From Scytalidium lignicola (Eukaryota; Ascomycota; Leotiomycetes), in NCBI GenBank assembly GCA_002812745.2, contig NCSJ02000029.1, positions 62,001 to 126,000 on the forward strand: a stretch of DNA of 64,000 nt, written 5' to 3'. The notes below the pieces were generated by a model. That model made no database searches, was not told where the DNA came from, and worked only from the letters and a program-made list of their open reading frames with translations. Positions within the stretch are counted from its first letter, which is position 1. Every line of letters starts with the position of its first letter. Shown here in pieces: positions 11,701 through 23,680 of the stretch. The position numbers and the translations under genes were made by a program.

Positions 11701-14700
11701 ATAACTAAGTTGTAGTATACTATATATTATACTATTACAATAAGTAAAGTGAATAATAATCTTGTTATACTTTGATAATTATAACAATTGTTTACTAAAA
11801 CTTTGAGTGAATACCTTTATTGAACAAATGTAATGTATACTTTGTAAGTAATAACATTCTTCTTAACTAAGTGTAAAACTATTAAGCAAAGCCTTTTAAC
11901 AACATTAATAAGCATATACTAACATAAATTTCTACAAATATTAAACTGAAATAAATATTGAATATACATAATATTATACAACTTACTCTTAACAAGAAGA
12001 CATGTATTAAGGCAGATAAGATTAAAGAAAAAGCAGATAACAAGGCTTAAAGGAGTATATATACTTTTATTAAAACTACATTTTAGTTAAAGACTTTGCA
12101 ATCTATTTTACTTAGAATATATCAAGCTTAAACCTTATTTGTAATCATAGTTGAGTAAAAACAATTGTAAGAGATCAATAATATTATTCTTAACAATAAT
12201 TACTCAAGTTAAAATACTGAACATAATTTATATTATAACTTAATAATGAGTAAGCTTGACTTTCTAGTAGAATTTTATATTATTAAGAAGTACAATTAAG
12301 CTTTCCCTTATTAATCAGAAGTATATTAAACATCTTGTATAAGGATGATATGATAAAAGCTTGTGAAGAAGTAGAAGGACTTGTACAATTGTCTAAGAGA
12401 AGTGTGTAAAATACTAAACATATTAATAAGTTATATAATCTAAATTATCAATTACTATTCTAGAAAATTATCAATGTTAATTATGTTAACAAAGTACTTT
12501 TATTAAGAAAAAAAGGCAAAAAGNAAAAGAAAGTCAAGNAAAAAGAAAGAGTAATAATAAAAGAGTTATAAGAGTATAAAGTATATGTACATTAGTTGTT
12601 AATGTAGAATTTGGAGATTTAGTAATTAGTTAGGAGAAATAGTCTTGGTTAAATTCTAACTTCATTTTACAAAACACTTTAATGTTATTAAATTTAGAGT
12701 TATTTGTTAGTAAATGTTAAGTTAGTATATTTAAAGCTTATTAATATTATAAACTAATTTTATTGTTTTACACTTGTTATGAAAATGTAATGAGATAATA
12801 GCTTAATGTATAGTTTATACTGAATTAAATATAATGTATATTCTGACAACTTTGATAAATATCTAATAATTACTTAACTCTTTCCTTATTAACAATATTA
12901 CTTTAAAGTGTTATTAAAGTATTTCTTTATGATTCTTTTACAAAACTAACTATAATACATTTTGTTATTATAATTCAATATCTCTTTATTTTAACAATTC
13001 CTTCATTAACATAACAAGGTATTATGATATTAACATTGCCTTTTAGGTTTTTCTTAATGATCATTTATTCTTCTTTATAACTTAACCACTTATACTTTCT
13101 AGTATAACATTCCTTTATTATAACTTATGTTATATGTTAAGCTACTTGCTTCTTATTTCATTGTTTATAAATTATTATAATCTGTATCCTGCTTCTTACT
13201 TTATAATAACAGATTTGGTTTTTCTAACATCAATATATAGTTGACCTACTGCCTTTTCCTCTCCTAACAAGGACAATTAGTCTTGAAGATATATTAGATG
13301 ATGATAATGATATACTACTCTAACTAAGATATCCAGGACAAAAGAAAGAATTTTAAGATTATCTTATAACTTAGAAAGTTGATATTGAAACTCTGGTTTA
13401 TTATCATTTAAACATTAACTAGTATTATGTCTATGCTATAAAAACATGGAAATCAAATAATTTTAATATGTGTATTCTAATTCTTATTCTTATGACTAAC
13501 TGTTAAGGGTATGATAAAGTATTTGTTTGCNTTTTTGCTTTTGTATAAAATAAGAAAAGTNAAAAAATCTAGGAAATGTGGAAAAGAAGCTCTGGACAGA
13601 AATTGTAATATATATATAATTTTAAGAGTAATACCTTGATATATATATTCTGACTTTGTATAGCTTTGGTCTTCTTAAAGGGTAATGTATAAGTTGAATT
13701 TATACTTATACATTTCTTAATCTAATATATATAGTTTATATACCCTTAAAAAGTGTTATTTCTTGTAAAAGTAGTATAAGAGATAAAATACTATATTTTG
13801 TCCTTTCTTAGCTTTTCAACATTATCTAAATATATTTTATATTAATTATAAAATTCATTTAAATTAGGATATATTATTCTTAGTAAAGTTAAAGGTGAAT
13901 CTCTTCAATGGTTATAAAAGGATTATCAACATGATAAATCTTATTAATCTTAGCTTTTTTATAACCTTATATGTATTTCTCTTTTATTAAACAAAATATA
14001 CTTTGTAAAGATAAGGTTATTAATGTTCAATTTAAATAGTGTTATCATACTATCTAATTGACTTCTTACTCTTTATCTTCTGATGTTAAAGAATAAAGGG
14101 ATATTATTAAGTATTCTAAGAGAGAGAATGTACACTTTTGTAAAGTTATATATTTTTGACCTTCTTAGTTTTCAGGATTATAAGATTCTGTATTAGCTAA
14201 ATGTTGTTTTAAACTAAAAAGATAATAAAATACAATTTGTAACTTTAACAACTTTGCATGTTATTATATACTATTTTATTTGTTTTGAGTATTAGGATAG
14301 CCTTTTCTTCTTTACCTTAACTAATCTTCATTAAAGTAATATCTTTGTTGACAATAAGTAGAATATCTAAATGATTATTAACCTTGAGTAAGTATGCTTA
14401 TAACTAGTTAAAATGTAATTACTATTATATTAACTTACCTTTAAAGTTGTTAATAAGTTTAAAAACCTTGAATCTGTTATTAAGTTAGACAATTTGTTGA
14501 AAGAGTACTTTGAGATTTATATAGTAAAAGAAAAGACATAGAATAACACTTTCTACCAAACGTTTATAATACAACATGTTTGGAAGACTAAGAGCTTTTA
14601 GTATTTTCAAGTAGTAAAAGTCTTAAAGAGTATATATCAAGTGTTTAACTTTAATATCCAGCCTTTATTTAATAAGGAACATTGTAAAGAGTTAATATTC

Positions 14701-15331
14701 GACTAAGTCTTTTGGTGGTATTAAGGGGTTATTGCTTAAAAGGTTATAAAGAGGAAGATTAAGGACAAAGAAGATTATACAATATAACTAAAGTAAGTTT
14801 TTAATGTTGATACACAGTATAAATCAGCTGTAGATTACAGTAGATGAAGGAGAAGGTTAAACTCTTAATAAATATTTGATGTTAAGTAGACAAGGGAATT
14901 TTTATACTATTAATGAATAGTTTTCACCTTAGCGAAAAGTCNTTTTTTGAAGATTGTTAGAGTGGTTATACTTAGTAGTAGTATTAAGATTTCCCTTTTG
15001 TATTTTATGGTTGTAATATTATGTAGTAATATATAAGCAGACATGTAAAGGAAAACTTTGCTAGCATTCTCCAGCTTTATTCATGTCTTCAAGGTCAACA
15101 TCACAGGAAAATAATGAGGGAATATCAAGCTTCGGTAGGCTTAATCTGTAGAAATATCCTTCTTATTGTTAGCATGAGGGATGACGCTTTTTCATGTAAC
15201 TTTGACCCCAAGTTCATGTATGGGAAATGGGTTCCATTTCAATGAAATTTCTCTGATCAACAACTGTCAACGTCACAAGAGCTAGAAGAACAAAGAATGT
15301 AGGAGATAAACCCTTATACTAAACTAGCACA
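8731..15331. other. AT-rich, gene-free island with RIP-like decay
   Basis: About 6.6 kb composed almost entirely of A/T-rich words (TTAATA, AATATT, ACTTGTTA). Every frame is broken by stops and no exon with codon-like structure is visible. Such blocks in Pezizomycotina are normally retroelements mutated by RIP. A possible gag-like trace occurs at about 13882-13914 (SKVKGESLQWL in plus frame). Seven of the twelve Ns of the window lie here or just beside it. I cannot assign individual elements from sequence alone. Confidence 0.6.
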
Positions 15332-15564
15332 GTATGTAAGGGGGTGCAAGAAAAGGCTTGTCCACCCCTTGCAAGCCTTTTAGGCCAATCAAATGCTTTG
15401 CCTTACCAGAAATTCAAGCTGCTTTAATGTTATTATCTCAAATTTCAGTTGCCATACAAAGAGTCAATCAATTCATTAGAACAGCAAGAAAAAATCTCCT
15501 GATTTGGTCGAAAAACTCTCGCTTGCAAGGGTGGACAAGCCTTTTCTTGTACCCCCTTACATAC
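15332..15564. mobile_element. MITE-like element, 44-bp inverted repeats
   Basis: Left arm 15332-15376 and right arm 15521-15564 are inverted copies (start TGTAAGGGGGT(G/A)CAAGAAAA) with one substitution and one single-base indel. TA dinucleotides at 15333-15334 and 15562-15563 are consistent with a Tc1/mariner-type TA duplication. The interior of about 145 bp has no transposase. The open frame through it is probably chance. Confidence 0.75.
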
Positions 15565-15616
15565 GGAATACAACCAGAAGAGTATACTGCAGCAAAGAAA
15601 ATAGACTCAGTGGCTT

Positions 15617-15746
15617 TACTTTGTATATGCCTGGACAAAGCCCCATTCGATGTCTGTGCACTATTGCTTCAAAAGGCAATTTACCATATTATTCCACAGA
15701 TGAGCACAGACATCGTATGAGGCTTTGTCCAAGCATATACAAAGTA
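15617..15746. mobile_element. Second MITE-like hairpin, 43-bp arms
   Basis: Arms at 15617-15659 and 15704-15746 are inverted with 3 mismatches in 43. They begin TACTTTGTATATGC and enclose a 44-nt loop. TA at both ends suggests the same target preference as the neighbour 53 bp away, but the arm sequences are unrelated, so this is a different family. There is no coding capacity. Confidence 0.7.
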
Positions 15747-18285
15747 CATTGACGAAAAATGTAAAACGAGAACTTCACCATGTTTTTACACAGAAAGCAT
15801 GAATGAATCTATATTCCCTGGCTAGCCAGTTATGAGATATATCCTGTGATGCCAGTTCTGTTTTGATAGTTAACTAAAAGATTCAAGATAGTGTATTAGC
15901 TAACAGTGTGCTTCATGTTACTGTCTAGATGAAACACAGGAATCAGACGTAAGGCTGATTTTTGCGNTTTTATTTGGTTGATGGCCGGCGAATCTTAAAT
16001 AGTTAGCCTCAGTGGCAGTGTAACTAATAGGTACATGACACAACCGGAAGCACTGACATACTCTCGGGGCATCACGCATTGCCTCCTTGACACCACTTTC
16101 TTGGAGGCACTGAGTCCTGCTGTATTCTCTCTCCCTTCTCTATCACCTCATCAGAGATCAAGCTGGGCAAGATTTTCATCATTCCTGACAGCCAGATTTA
16201 CATAATACGAAAAGTACACAGAGATGAGCGCTGCCACAACCTTTTCCTGGGTAGCTCCTGTTCAGATTGTTCAGCCCATATCATACTGAAAAAGTTGGCA
16301 AGCTAAGCACCTCTGCACAGCATTTTTACTTGTGCTCTGACCTACCTTATGCTGAGCAATAAGACAAGCCGAGTGCTACTACAGTGCTCAGGAATTACAT
16401 CAATCGTCGTGTATCCACGCCCCTCTGATTAATGCAATTTGTTACCGACGTGACTCCGCCTTGCCTTTTTATTAAAATTTCCCAGGTATTTAAGAGCCTT
16501 GTACTAATCCCTCCCTCGTCACAACTCCGCCACTGGATAAATCACGCCAGTCATGGTGCCAGCCTTATTTTGCATGAATTTTCAACTATACAAGGCAGAC
16601 AAAGGTTGTATCATTTTTCCTCAACGTAACTTCATCCACGCATGAATTTCAAATTTTCAAGAACTACATCAATTCCGAGACCCCTCCATCAATGCAGCTT
16701 GCGCCAAAATATGTCTGTCTCATGTTACTTGCATAACTCTTTTGCTGAATCTAGCCATGACCTTTCCTTTAGTCTGGTTTCGCCGTTGCATGGATCTCAC
16801 GACTGCCAATAAGTGTACCAGTAACCATAAACCTTTCTGTCAAAGTAATTTTGCGTTGAATGATTCTCCCTTACTTTAACTTGTCTTACTTGCATGAAAT
16901 TACTTACTCCCTGGGAATAAAGACCCTTAACACAGATCTTCTCCTAATGCAATTTCACATTTGCATGAATTTCGCTATGCCCATTAAGCACACCATCTGT
17001 CGTAACCTTCAATGCAATCGTAATACTGCGCTGGTATTGCCTGATCTTGCATGAATGATAACATGTTCGTGAAGGGATGTTAGTATCAAAGATTAAGGTT
17101 GTCATTCACTTGGACTTTTGAAATTATATGGAATTTTCTATTGACGATTAATATAGATCAACATTGTGTGTATATGAGTACAATTTCTTGTGGCAAAGAG
17201 GGGTTGAATAGATAGTTAATAAATTGACGCAATAAGTTCGTATATAATAAGGTTGAATTTGTGAAAGTCTGGTTGGGAGATGTGACTTTACCTGAAGGGG
17301 ATCAAAAATTGGCTCCGAAAGAATCCTTGACTGACTTGTTCTAATTTTAGCTAGTAGCCTGGGAGCCGAAAACAGGTCGACGATGACCCATCCACCACAC
17401 TCACCCTTCAGCTCACCCTTGCTCATCAAAAACTACCAGTAAAGCAGCTCTGCTCACCTTTCCAAACAAAAATAGATTTTGTGCATGTCGAGATTCCGAT
17501 ATCGAACAACCTGTTATGGGATTCATACTACGGCGAGATTAGGCTAAGGGATAATTCATGCGTAGATAAAGTTATATTAAGAAAGGATGATACAGCTTTG
17601 ATCTGTCTTATATAATTGGGAAATTCATGCAAAGTAAGCTAATATCATGTTAGTTTATCTAGTAGCAGAGTTGTTATAAGGAATAAGCTTATATTAAGAT
17701 TTTTTCTTATATTCTAGGGAAATCCAAAGCTAGTAAAGCAGAATCATGTTAGTAGTAAAGTTATATTGATCAGTGAGCTTAGCTTGCTCATTTTCTCAGA
17801 ATGATGTGAACCGATCTGCTAGAATAGGAGTTGCTTATGAAAAAGGTAATGCCTGTTTAAAACTGTGGTAGCAGATAGATGACTCAATCTATACCTCCTG
17901 AAGACATTCAAGACTAATACAAAAGAGAAGTTGGTGCATGGTGCGAACAGAAGAAGCTGCGATGGACATAAAAAGGTTTAGAAATAGAGTGGGGTTGCAG
18001 ATTGAGCTGATGATGCTGAATTGCGATTAGCTGCAGCGTAACTTGAGATCAGCTAAACCTTATGCAGGCAGCAGCCAGACAGACACAGGTTCTATTATAG
18101 ACTTTACTGTATGGACTGCAATCACAATATAGAGATATGTGGTCAATACGGGTTGAGATTAACTCATAGAAGAGAGTTTCAAGATATATAGAGCATAATC
18201 AATCTCGGACTTGCGCATTTGCAACGGCGATCAAGCAATTCAGCTTCACCTGCACTAAGGGGGATGTCATAAATTTCATCTACCT
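15747..18285. other. Gene-free repeat-derived stretch
   Basis: No gene is visible. Between about 16430 and 17060 the words AATGCA(A/G), TTGCATGAATTTC and ACTACATCAAT recur at irregular spacing (16432, 16571, 16641, 16693, 16888, 16961, 17047). This looks like a strongly diverged tandem or dispersed repeat. An N lies at 15966. Confidence 0.4.
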
Positions 18286-18530
18286 GTTATATTCTCGCCC
18301 TTGTAAATATTGTGAGAGGAAATATAGCTCACTGTGTATCTATACGCAGAGACTTCGTATGAAGCTCCTTACCCCTGATCTTGCCCATACTTTGTACGTA
18401 GTATATACAGTAGTAGTCGTAGTAGTTACAATAAAACAGCTTTCTTCCCTCCTATTCTATTGAGCCCTGCCTTCTCATGATTGGTTGGCTGATTACTTGG
18501 TTGGTCTCAGACTAATCATCAGACCTCGGG
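18286..18530 (-). repeat. LTR relic related to the copy at 55.0-55.4 kb
   Basis: The segment 18410-18492 aligns by eye with 55236-55318: both read (g)tagtag(t/c)c(g/a)tagtag, then caat, acagctt, ccctcc, tattct, gccct/accct, and ttct(ca)tgattggtt. The outer ends cannot be placed. On the minus strand it contains a TATA-like tract, as does the other copy. Confidence 0.5.
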
Positions 18531-18701
18531 CAATGCGTGTATAGAAAAAACAAGGCAGTGCAATAGCGAAATTTATAAAAAGTGATACAGTAAGTTGTCA
18601 TGTTATAAACACTGATTATAATGAATGATTGCTATACCAATAAATTTGTTGAACTATATTAATTACATTTAGTGATTTATATCATAAATTATCATTCCCG
18701 C

Positions 18702-21403
18702 TTAATTCTTATCGACTATTGTCAAAGTGTTAAACTCCTCTACGTCGATTGTCTTCTTCGGTCCGTGGAACCAAGACCACGCGCCCAAGCCAAATGGTAA
18801 GATCCAACCTACTAGGCTGACAACTGTTACAATACCAATGCATATAGGTGCGTAATTAAGTGTTTGCTAAATATCCCAACTAGCATTAGAAAATATGTTC
18901 CATTTAGATAATAAAGTTTAGGATCTTGTCTTTGAATAAGGTTGCGTTTAAGAAAAGATAACATTCTAGCTTATAGAATGAGGGGACTCACAGCAGTAAC
19001 CGGATATTCTTGAGGAAGCAAAAGGACGGTGAACAGGAAGAGGATGTAGAGAACAGCAACTAAACCCATCATCTGACTGGCATGACCAAGGTTCCAAGCT
19101 GCAGGAGTGAATCTCTTGCGTCCAATAGTATAGCGGGAGATGATTGGAATAATGTAAGAAAAGTTTGCTGCTATTGTCCCGCTACAGATGGCAAATGACA
19201 TGTTAGCTTATATTCTGAATAGTACTGCTTCGCATGCAATTAGAATCTTAGGCACCTACGTAGCAGTGATAGCCGTGAAAGCAACTGTGGACCCAATGAC
19301 GGCTGTGGAGATAGCGATACTAAGAAAACCCACGAGAAGAGCCGCATTGGTAGGAATACCATTCCTATTTAGCTTGCGAAAATATTTGGAGAATGGAAGG
19401 ACGCCGTCACGAGAGATAGCAAAGACAACTCGCTGTTAGATATGTGAATAATGTTAGCGTTGCTAAATCAGGGATTTCAAAGTATGTTTAAACTTCGTTG
19501 AAGGAGAATGAGAGCAAGATATAAGGGAAGGGAGGAGTATCAGCACCTGACAAGACATTATGTTTGCAGCCGAAACACAAGTTGAATCAATGAATAGTAA
19601 GATCAAGACGGCAATTGCACCATTTTCTCCAATAACCTGGATTAGATATTCTGCGAAGCTATTGCTGTATGTGGAGTTTATAATCGCGTCAAAGTCTTGA
19701 ATGCAAAACAATACGATGATCAGCGTCGGGATAGATATTAACCCTGGTGACGCGTATATCAGATTAGTCTTCTTAACATCAGAGCTAGTAGCTTTAAAAT
19801 AAACAAGGAAGCTTACAAGCAGAGAGAGTGGATGTCCACATTCCTCGGGCAACAACGGCGCTGTAGACAGTATCAGATTTTATGTTCAGAATTCAAAAAT
19901 GTTGTTTTAATGTACCTAGCACTTTTCGTTTCCTCGGCCAAATGGACACAACCGTCTTGAAATTGGAAAGTTAGAACAAGTTCGTAGGTAAATTTACTTT
20001 TCCACCGGTTTGGAGCGGAGTTTGGAGCTCACCAAAGCCATAGAATACCCTGGGTATGTTAGCAAGTGTGTTAAAAAAAATTTATAAAAAAAAAATTAGA
20101 GTGTAGAGTTACCATGCACTAAATAGAACAGCGATAGTCCATACGTATGCATCCGAAGCTTGCTTCTCAGTACCAAAGTTTATTCCATTATCAAAATGAT
20201 TAAACACTTGACTGGAAGGCCGGAAATGTCCCGATGCCTTTATGAGTGGAAGTTATTTAGCCGTTGTTGATCCTTATCTGATTATCATTCTAAGACTCAC
20301 CTTCGCAGGAAGCCATATAACATAGCAGAAGAACAGAGTAAGAGCGCTAACGACCGCAAAACGAAGATACCATGTCCTAGATTCATTTGTTAGGATTTAA
20401 ATATTCATTTCTTGCGTCTCAACATAACGCATAAATAGATAAGTAGTATTGAAAGGAATATGATGGCATCTTACATAACCTTATGTGAGATAACATTAGG
20501 AATCAACGCGAGGAGGGTACCAACAAAACTACACGTAGAGTCTCATTAATACTGTGCATTTGACTTCTAGAGTGACTTAGGTTTAGCTCACGTTAAAATC
20601 CACTCAAACCACCCGTAATGAAGCAGTTCTAGATTAGGATATTTGATCTCAATTGCAGATAAAAGAAAATTGGTCGAATTTTGCTGCACACTAGGAATGG
20701 AGCAGAGCCAACCACTAAAATTCCACCACTATTGATCCTTGTTAGCAAATTCCCAATTATGATAAATGCTTAGATCTTTAAACTAAAACTGCACAAAACT
20801 TACAGCTGTCATCCAAGCAAGAAAAGGGCCAAATTTGGGACCCCCTAGCCTGTAAGACCAAAAGTAAATCCCACCAGCAGTTGGATAAGCAGCTGCTATT
20901 TCAGCCATAACCAGTGACAAATTCACCGCCATGGCCCCAACCAAGACCCAATATGTGAAAGCGGGAGTGGGACCTGGGAAGATGATTAGATATTGTATAT
21001 TGTAATATAGAAATGGAGACAAATGGCATGTTTGCTAAGAATGTACCTCCGGTGTAAAGAGCCCAGCCCAAAAGGCCAGCAATACCAGAGACAAAGTTCA
21101 TTGCCTTCACTGGAGATTAGCATTTCAAGCCTCAAGGGCAAAGTGATAGTTGGAGTCTGCGAACCGTGAAGACGGATGCCCAATTTTCAAACAGTCCAAG
21201 AACTCGAGTGAACTCTAGAACAAATGTTAGTGTGTAAATTGGTAGATCGAATTTATTTGCATGGGATAATTGAGATGAATGCTCTTACCTTGTTTGTAAC
21301 CGAGTCCAGCAAGCTGGTACTCATCATTACTGACTTCCCTATCCTTACCCACCGACGTGGATTCTATAGTAGGGGAGTCACTGAAACCAATCTTGTCTAT
21401 CAT
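18702..21403 (-). CDS. APC-superfamily amino-acid/GABA permease
   Basis: Plasma-membrane amino acid/choline/GABA-type transporter, about 536 aa with roughly 12 hydrophobic helices. Fifteen exons keep frame: 21289-21403, 21165-21214, 21047-21104, 20804-20973, 20592-20728, 20475-20528, 20301-20376, 20113-20237, 20033-20049, 19916-19955, 19817-19860, 19547-19743, 19260-19432, 18992-19181 and 18702-18866. Family marks include GYKQEFTRVLGLFENW, AYPTAGGIYFWSYRLGGPK, HLAEETKSA, VVARGMW, FAISRDGVLPFSKYF and YPVTAQTLNYAP. These are typical of the fungal GABA permease/HNM1-UGA4 group; the substrate is not certain. The gene is unusually intron-rich, with a 17-nt microexon. It borders the AT-rich island and lies next to a dioxygenase and an acetyltransferase on the same strand. 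The donor at 21164 (GTTCGC) is atypical. Confidence 0.85.
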
Positions 21404-22097
21404 TTTGATGGTATATTGTGTGGAGTGATTTTGCAACAGCGCAAAAATAAAGATATAAGACTAGATATAGATTAGGGATGAAGAATAGATTCTTGTTTCC
21501 TTTTAGCTGCAAGCCTATATCTACACCACTCAAGGATATATATCCCCCGTGGAGCGCTGTGGGGGTGGCTAGTTATAAGGGAGTTTCTCATCATTATGGA
21601 TGCCGGTGATGCGATTGAGCCTTGTCCTAATGCACTCCAGATAAGATCAAGACTTGCTGCGCTTGTGCTCTCATCATTCTAGATAACTGTGGTGTCATCG
21701 GGGCTTATCTTGATCTGGTACTTTGAGGGGATTACGGTAGCCTGTAATTAAATCTTCAGTAGTTAGGCTTTCGGGCATTTTATTTGGCTTTGCATATAGA
21801 GTGGATCCCAATTATTTCCACATTTTAGGTATCAAGAACGCTAATGAAAAATTGACATAGCTATTAAAATATAACATCTTAGTTTACGATAGAAAATACT
21901 GTACTGTCCAACTCTGGTGTTCCCGCTCGCTAATCAGCCCTGGGTCTTTTGTTATTCATCATAGAAGCCCTATCTTTGAACCCCACTGGAAAACCTCCCG
22001 GAGTGTAGAGAATGCATTATAAATGAGTATCGGGCAGGCCTGAAAACATAGGAAGTTACATCAGATCATCGGCAACAGTGACTATATTTCTTGTTTA
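21404..22097. other. Intergenic, no gene seen
   Basis: 694 bp holding the permease promoter and the 3' end region of the dioxygenase gene. No coding feature and no clear control motif stood out. Confidence 0.5.
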
Positions 22098-23169
22098 TCA
22101 TTCAACATCATTTAGTCCTGAGGCTAGATCTTGTGGAGCATTCTGAAAACTTTCAGGGTATAGCAGTTTCAAAGGATCCTGAAAGTCAACCCAACCCATA
22201 TAGGGCTCTGAGATCGCCCAGCCGAGAACTCTCTGTGTCTTACGTTCATGCTCTTTCAACCTTTCTTGCGGAATTACGAGATACTGGTTCTCCTCCTGTC
22301 TCAAAACTATCGGTTTGCAATCAACATTCTATTCAAGAGTAAGGATATGTTGCACAACTTACAGCCACGTGTGCAGAATGCTGCGTAAACAAGTCGAAAC
22401 TCGTCAGTAGAACGATTTGCAGAGCCACCGTGGTAACAGGAGCTTAACATAAGAAATGCATCGCCAACATCGAGTTCAGCATAGAATACATCATCTTCAA
22501 CCGGTTCACGTTCGTTACCCCAGAGGTGCGAACCCGGAATATAACGTGTTGCGCCATTGGCTATAGTGGCCCTGCTGCCAGCAACAAATAGACCTATGGC
22601 GCTCTCTCGAGTGTTTAAATCTCGCTCATCTACCCATTCTGATATCTCTTCATGGACGTAATGGTGAATGTAATCATCCTGTAAAAGGAAGTCAGCGTGA
22701 ACAAAAGTCTCAGTCTTGTGAATGATCAGTGGAGGCTAACCCTGTGAATCTCTTGATCCGGTGCACCAGGTCCGATTTGAATAGCAGTACTTGCACTGAC
22801 TTGTGGGAGTGACACTGACGTCTTCTGTTCCTTTCCCCACCAGAAAGTGTTTTTCGTGGTCAAGAAGTGACGACAAACGGCCTGGTATATGGGATTCATC
22901 AAGTGATTTTTGGTATAGGTTGGAGCGAAAGAGTTCAAACCCGGAGCTCTTCTGGTTTCACCTGGGAAGAAAGTTCCTGACCAAGACTTGTCAGCTTCTA
23001 GGCGGGCTGCGATTTCGCGATTGCTTTGTTCTATTGTTTCGCGGCTGAGAAGCTTTTCAACCACTACGCCTCCATCACGCTTAAGAAGCCCAAAAATATC
23101 CTCAATCGGTACATCCGGTGAGACGCGCTGTGTGCCCGGAGGATATTTGTTGGAAAGGATACCAGGCAT
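22098..23169 (-). CDS. Fe(II)/2-oxoglutarate dioxygenase, phytanoyl-CoA (PhyH) family
   Basis: Predicted cytosolic non-haem iron oxygenase of about 317 aa, a normal length for the family. Exons 22741-23169, 22363-22678 and 22098-22306 join in frame. Splicing restores the iron ligands: His142 and Asp144 in EIHRDDY, and His226 in SSCYHGGS. Arg238 (DEFRLVY) is placed to bind 2-oxoglutarate. RYIPGSHLWG is the usual segment just before the distal His. Fungal relatives of this layout include tailoring enzymes of secondary metabolism (FtmOx1- and FUM3-type), so a small-molecule substrate is likely; the actual one is unknown. It shares orientation with the permease downstream and the acetyltransferase upstream. 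Confidence 0.85.
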
Positions 23170-23680
23170 TGTCAGTCAGTAGATAGGTACACAAGGAAAA
23201 TTGAGATTACTCAAAATCGAACAAGAAACGATTACGTTAGAAGGGGAATGGAAAGCTTTTAGACGGTTATGTGACGGACAGATGTTATTGATTAGGGTTC
23301 TTCACGAATGTCACTATTAGCTTTCCTGTCTCAAGGACTCGGAAAAATGTAGCACGCAAGATAAGAGTCAGTTGTTGTCATACAGTGGCTTAGGACCCAT
23401 TTCAAAGATTGGAGCCTTTCCACTGCCAGCAATAGCAAGGGTAATGGGAGTTACAGTACTCTACACGGCAAATATTTACAGCATACAGTATACCGCAACA
23501 GTAGCAGCCGAAAAGGCCGGAGGGAAGAGAAAAGTAATGGTAACTACACCAGGGCTCTATGCATTATCAATGGGATTTGCCGTACTAGTTCAATAACCAT
23601 GTTGTATTTGCGCGGCTTTTTCAAACCGATTTAGGTATAGACAGGGTGCCGCCAAAGCCTAAGAACTACTGTAGTCTTGT
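23170..23680. other. Intergenic; unassigned ATG-less open frame at 23372-23596
   Basis: The plus strand has an open frame without an in-frame ATG at its start. It contains hydrophobic segments (ARVMGVTVLYTANIYSIQ, GLYALSMGFAVLVQ). I do not recognise it. It could be an exon of an unannotated membrane protein or a relic, and I do not call it a gene. Confidence 0.3.

Noticed and set aside
8731..15331. CRISPR-like or tandem repeat array in the AT-rich block
   Set aside because: Recurring short words are AT-rich composition effects; there is no regular repeat-spacer period, and the context is eukaryotic.
15358..15752. Overlapping open frames of 120 and 82 codons across the two hairpin elements
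   Set aside because: They run through inverted-repeat arms and lack any domain; the coding look comes from the less AT-rich repeat DNA.
19188..19439. Plus-strand 83-codon frame within the permease
   Set aside because: Antisense to two permease exons whose splice junctions are in frame.
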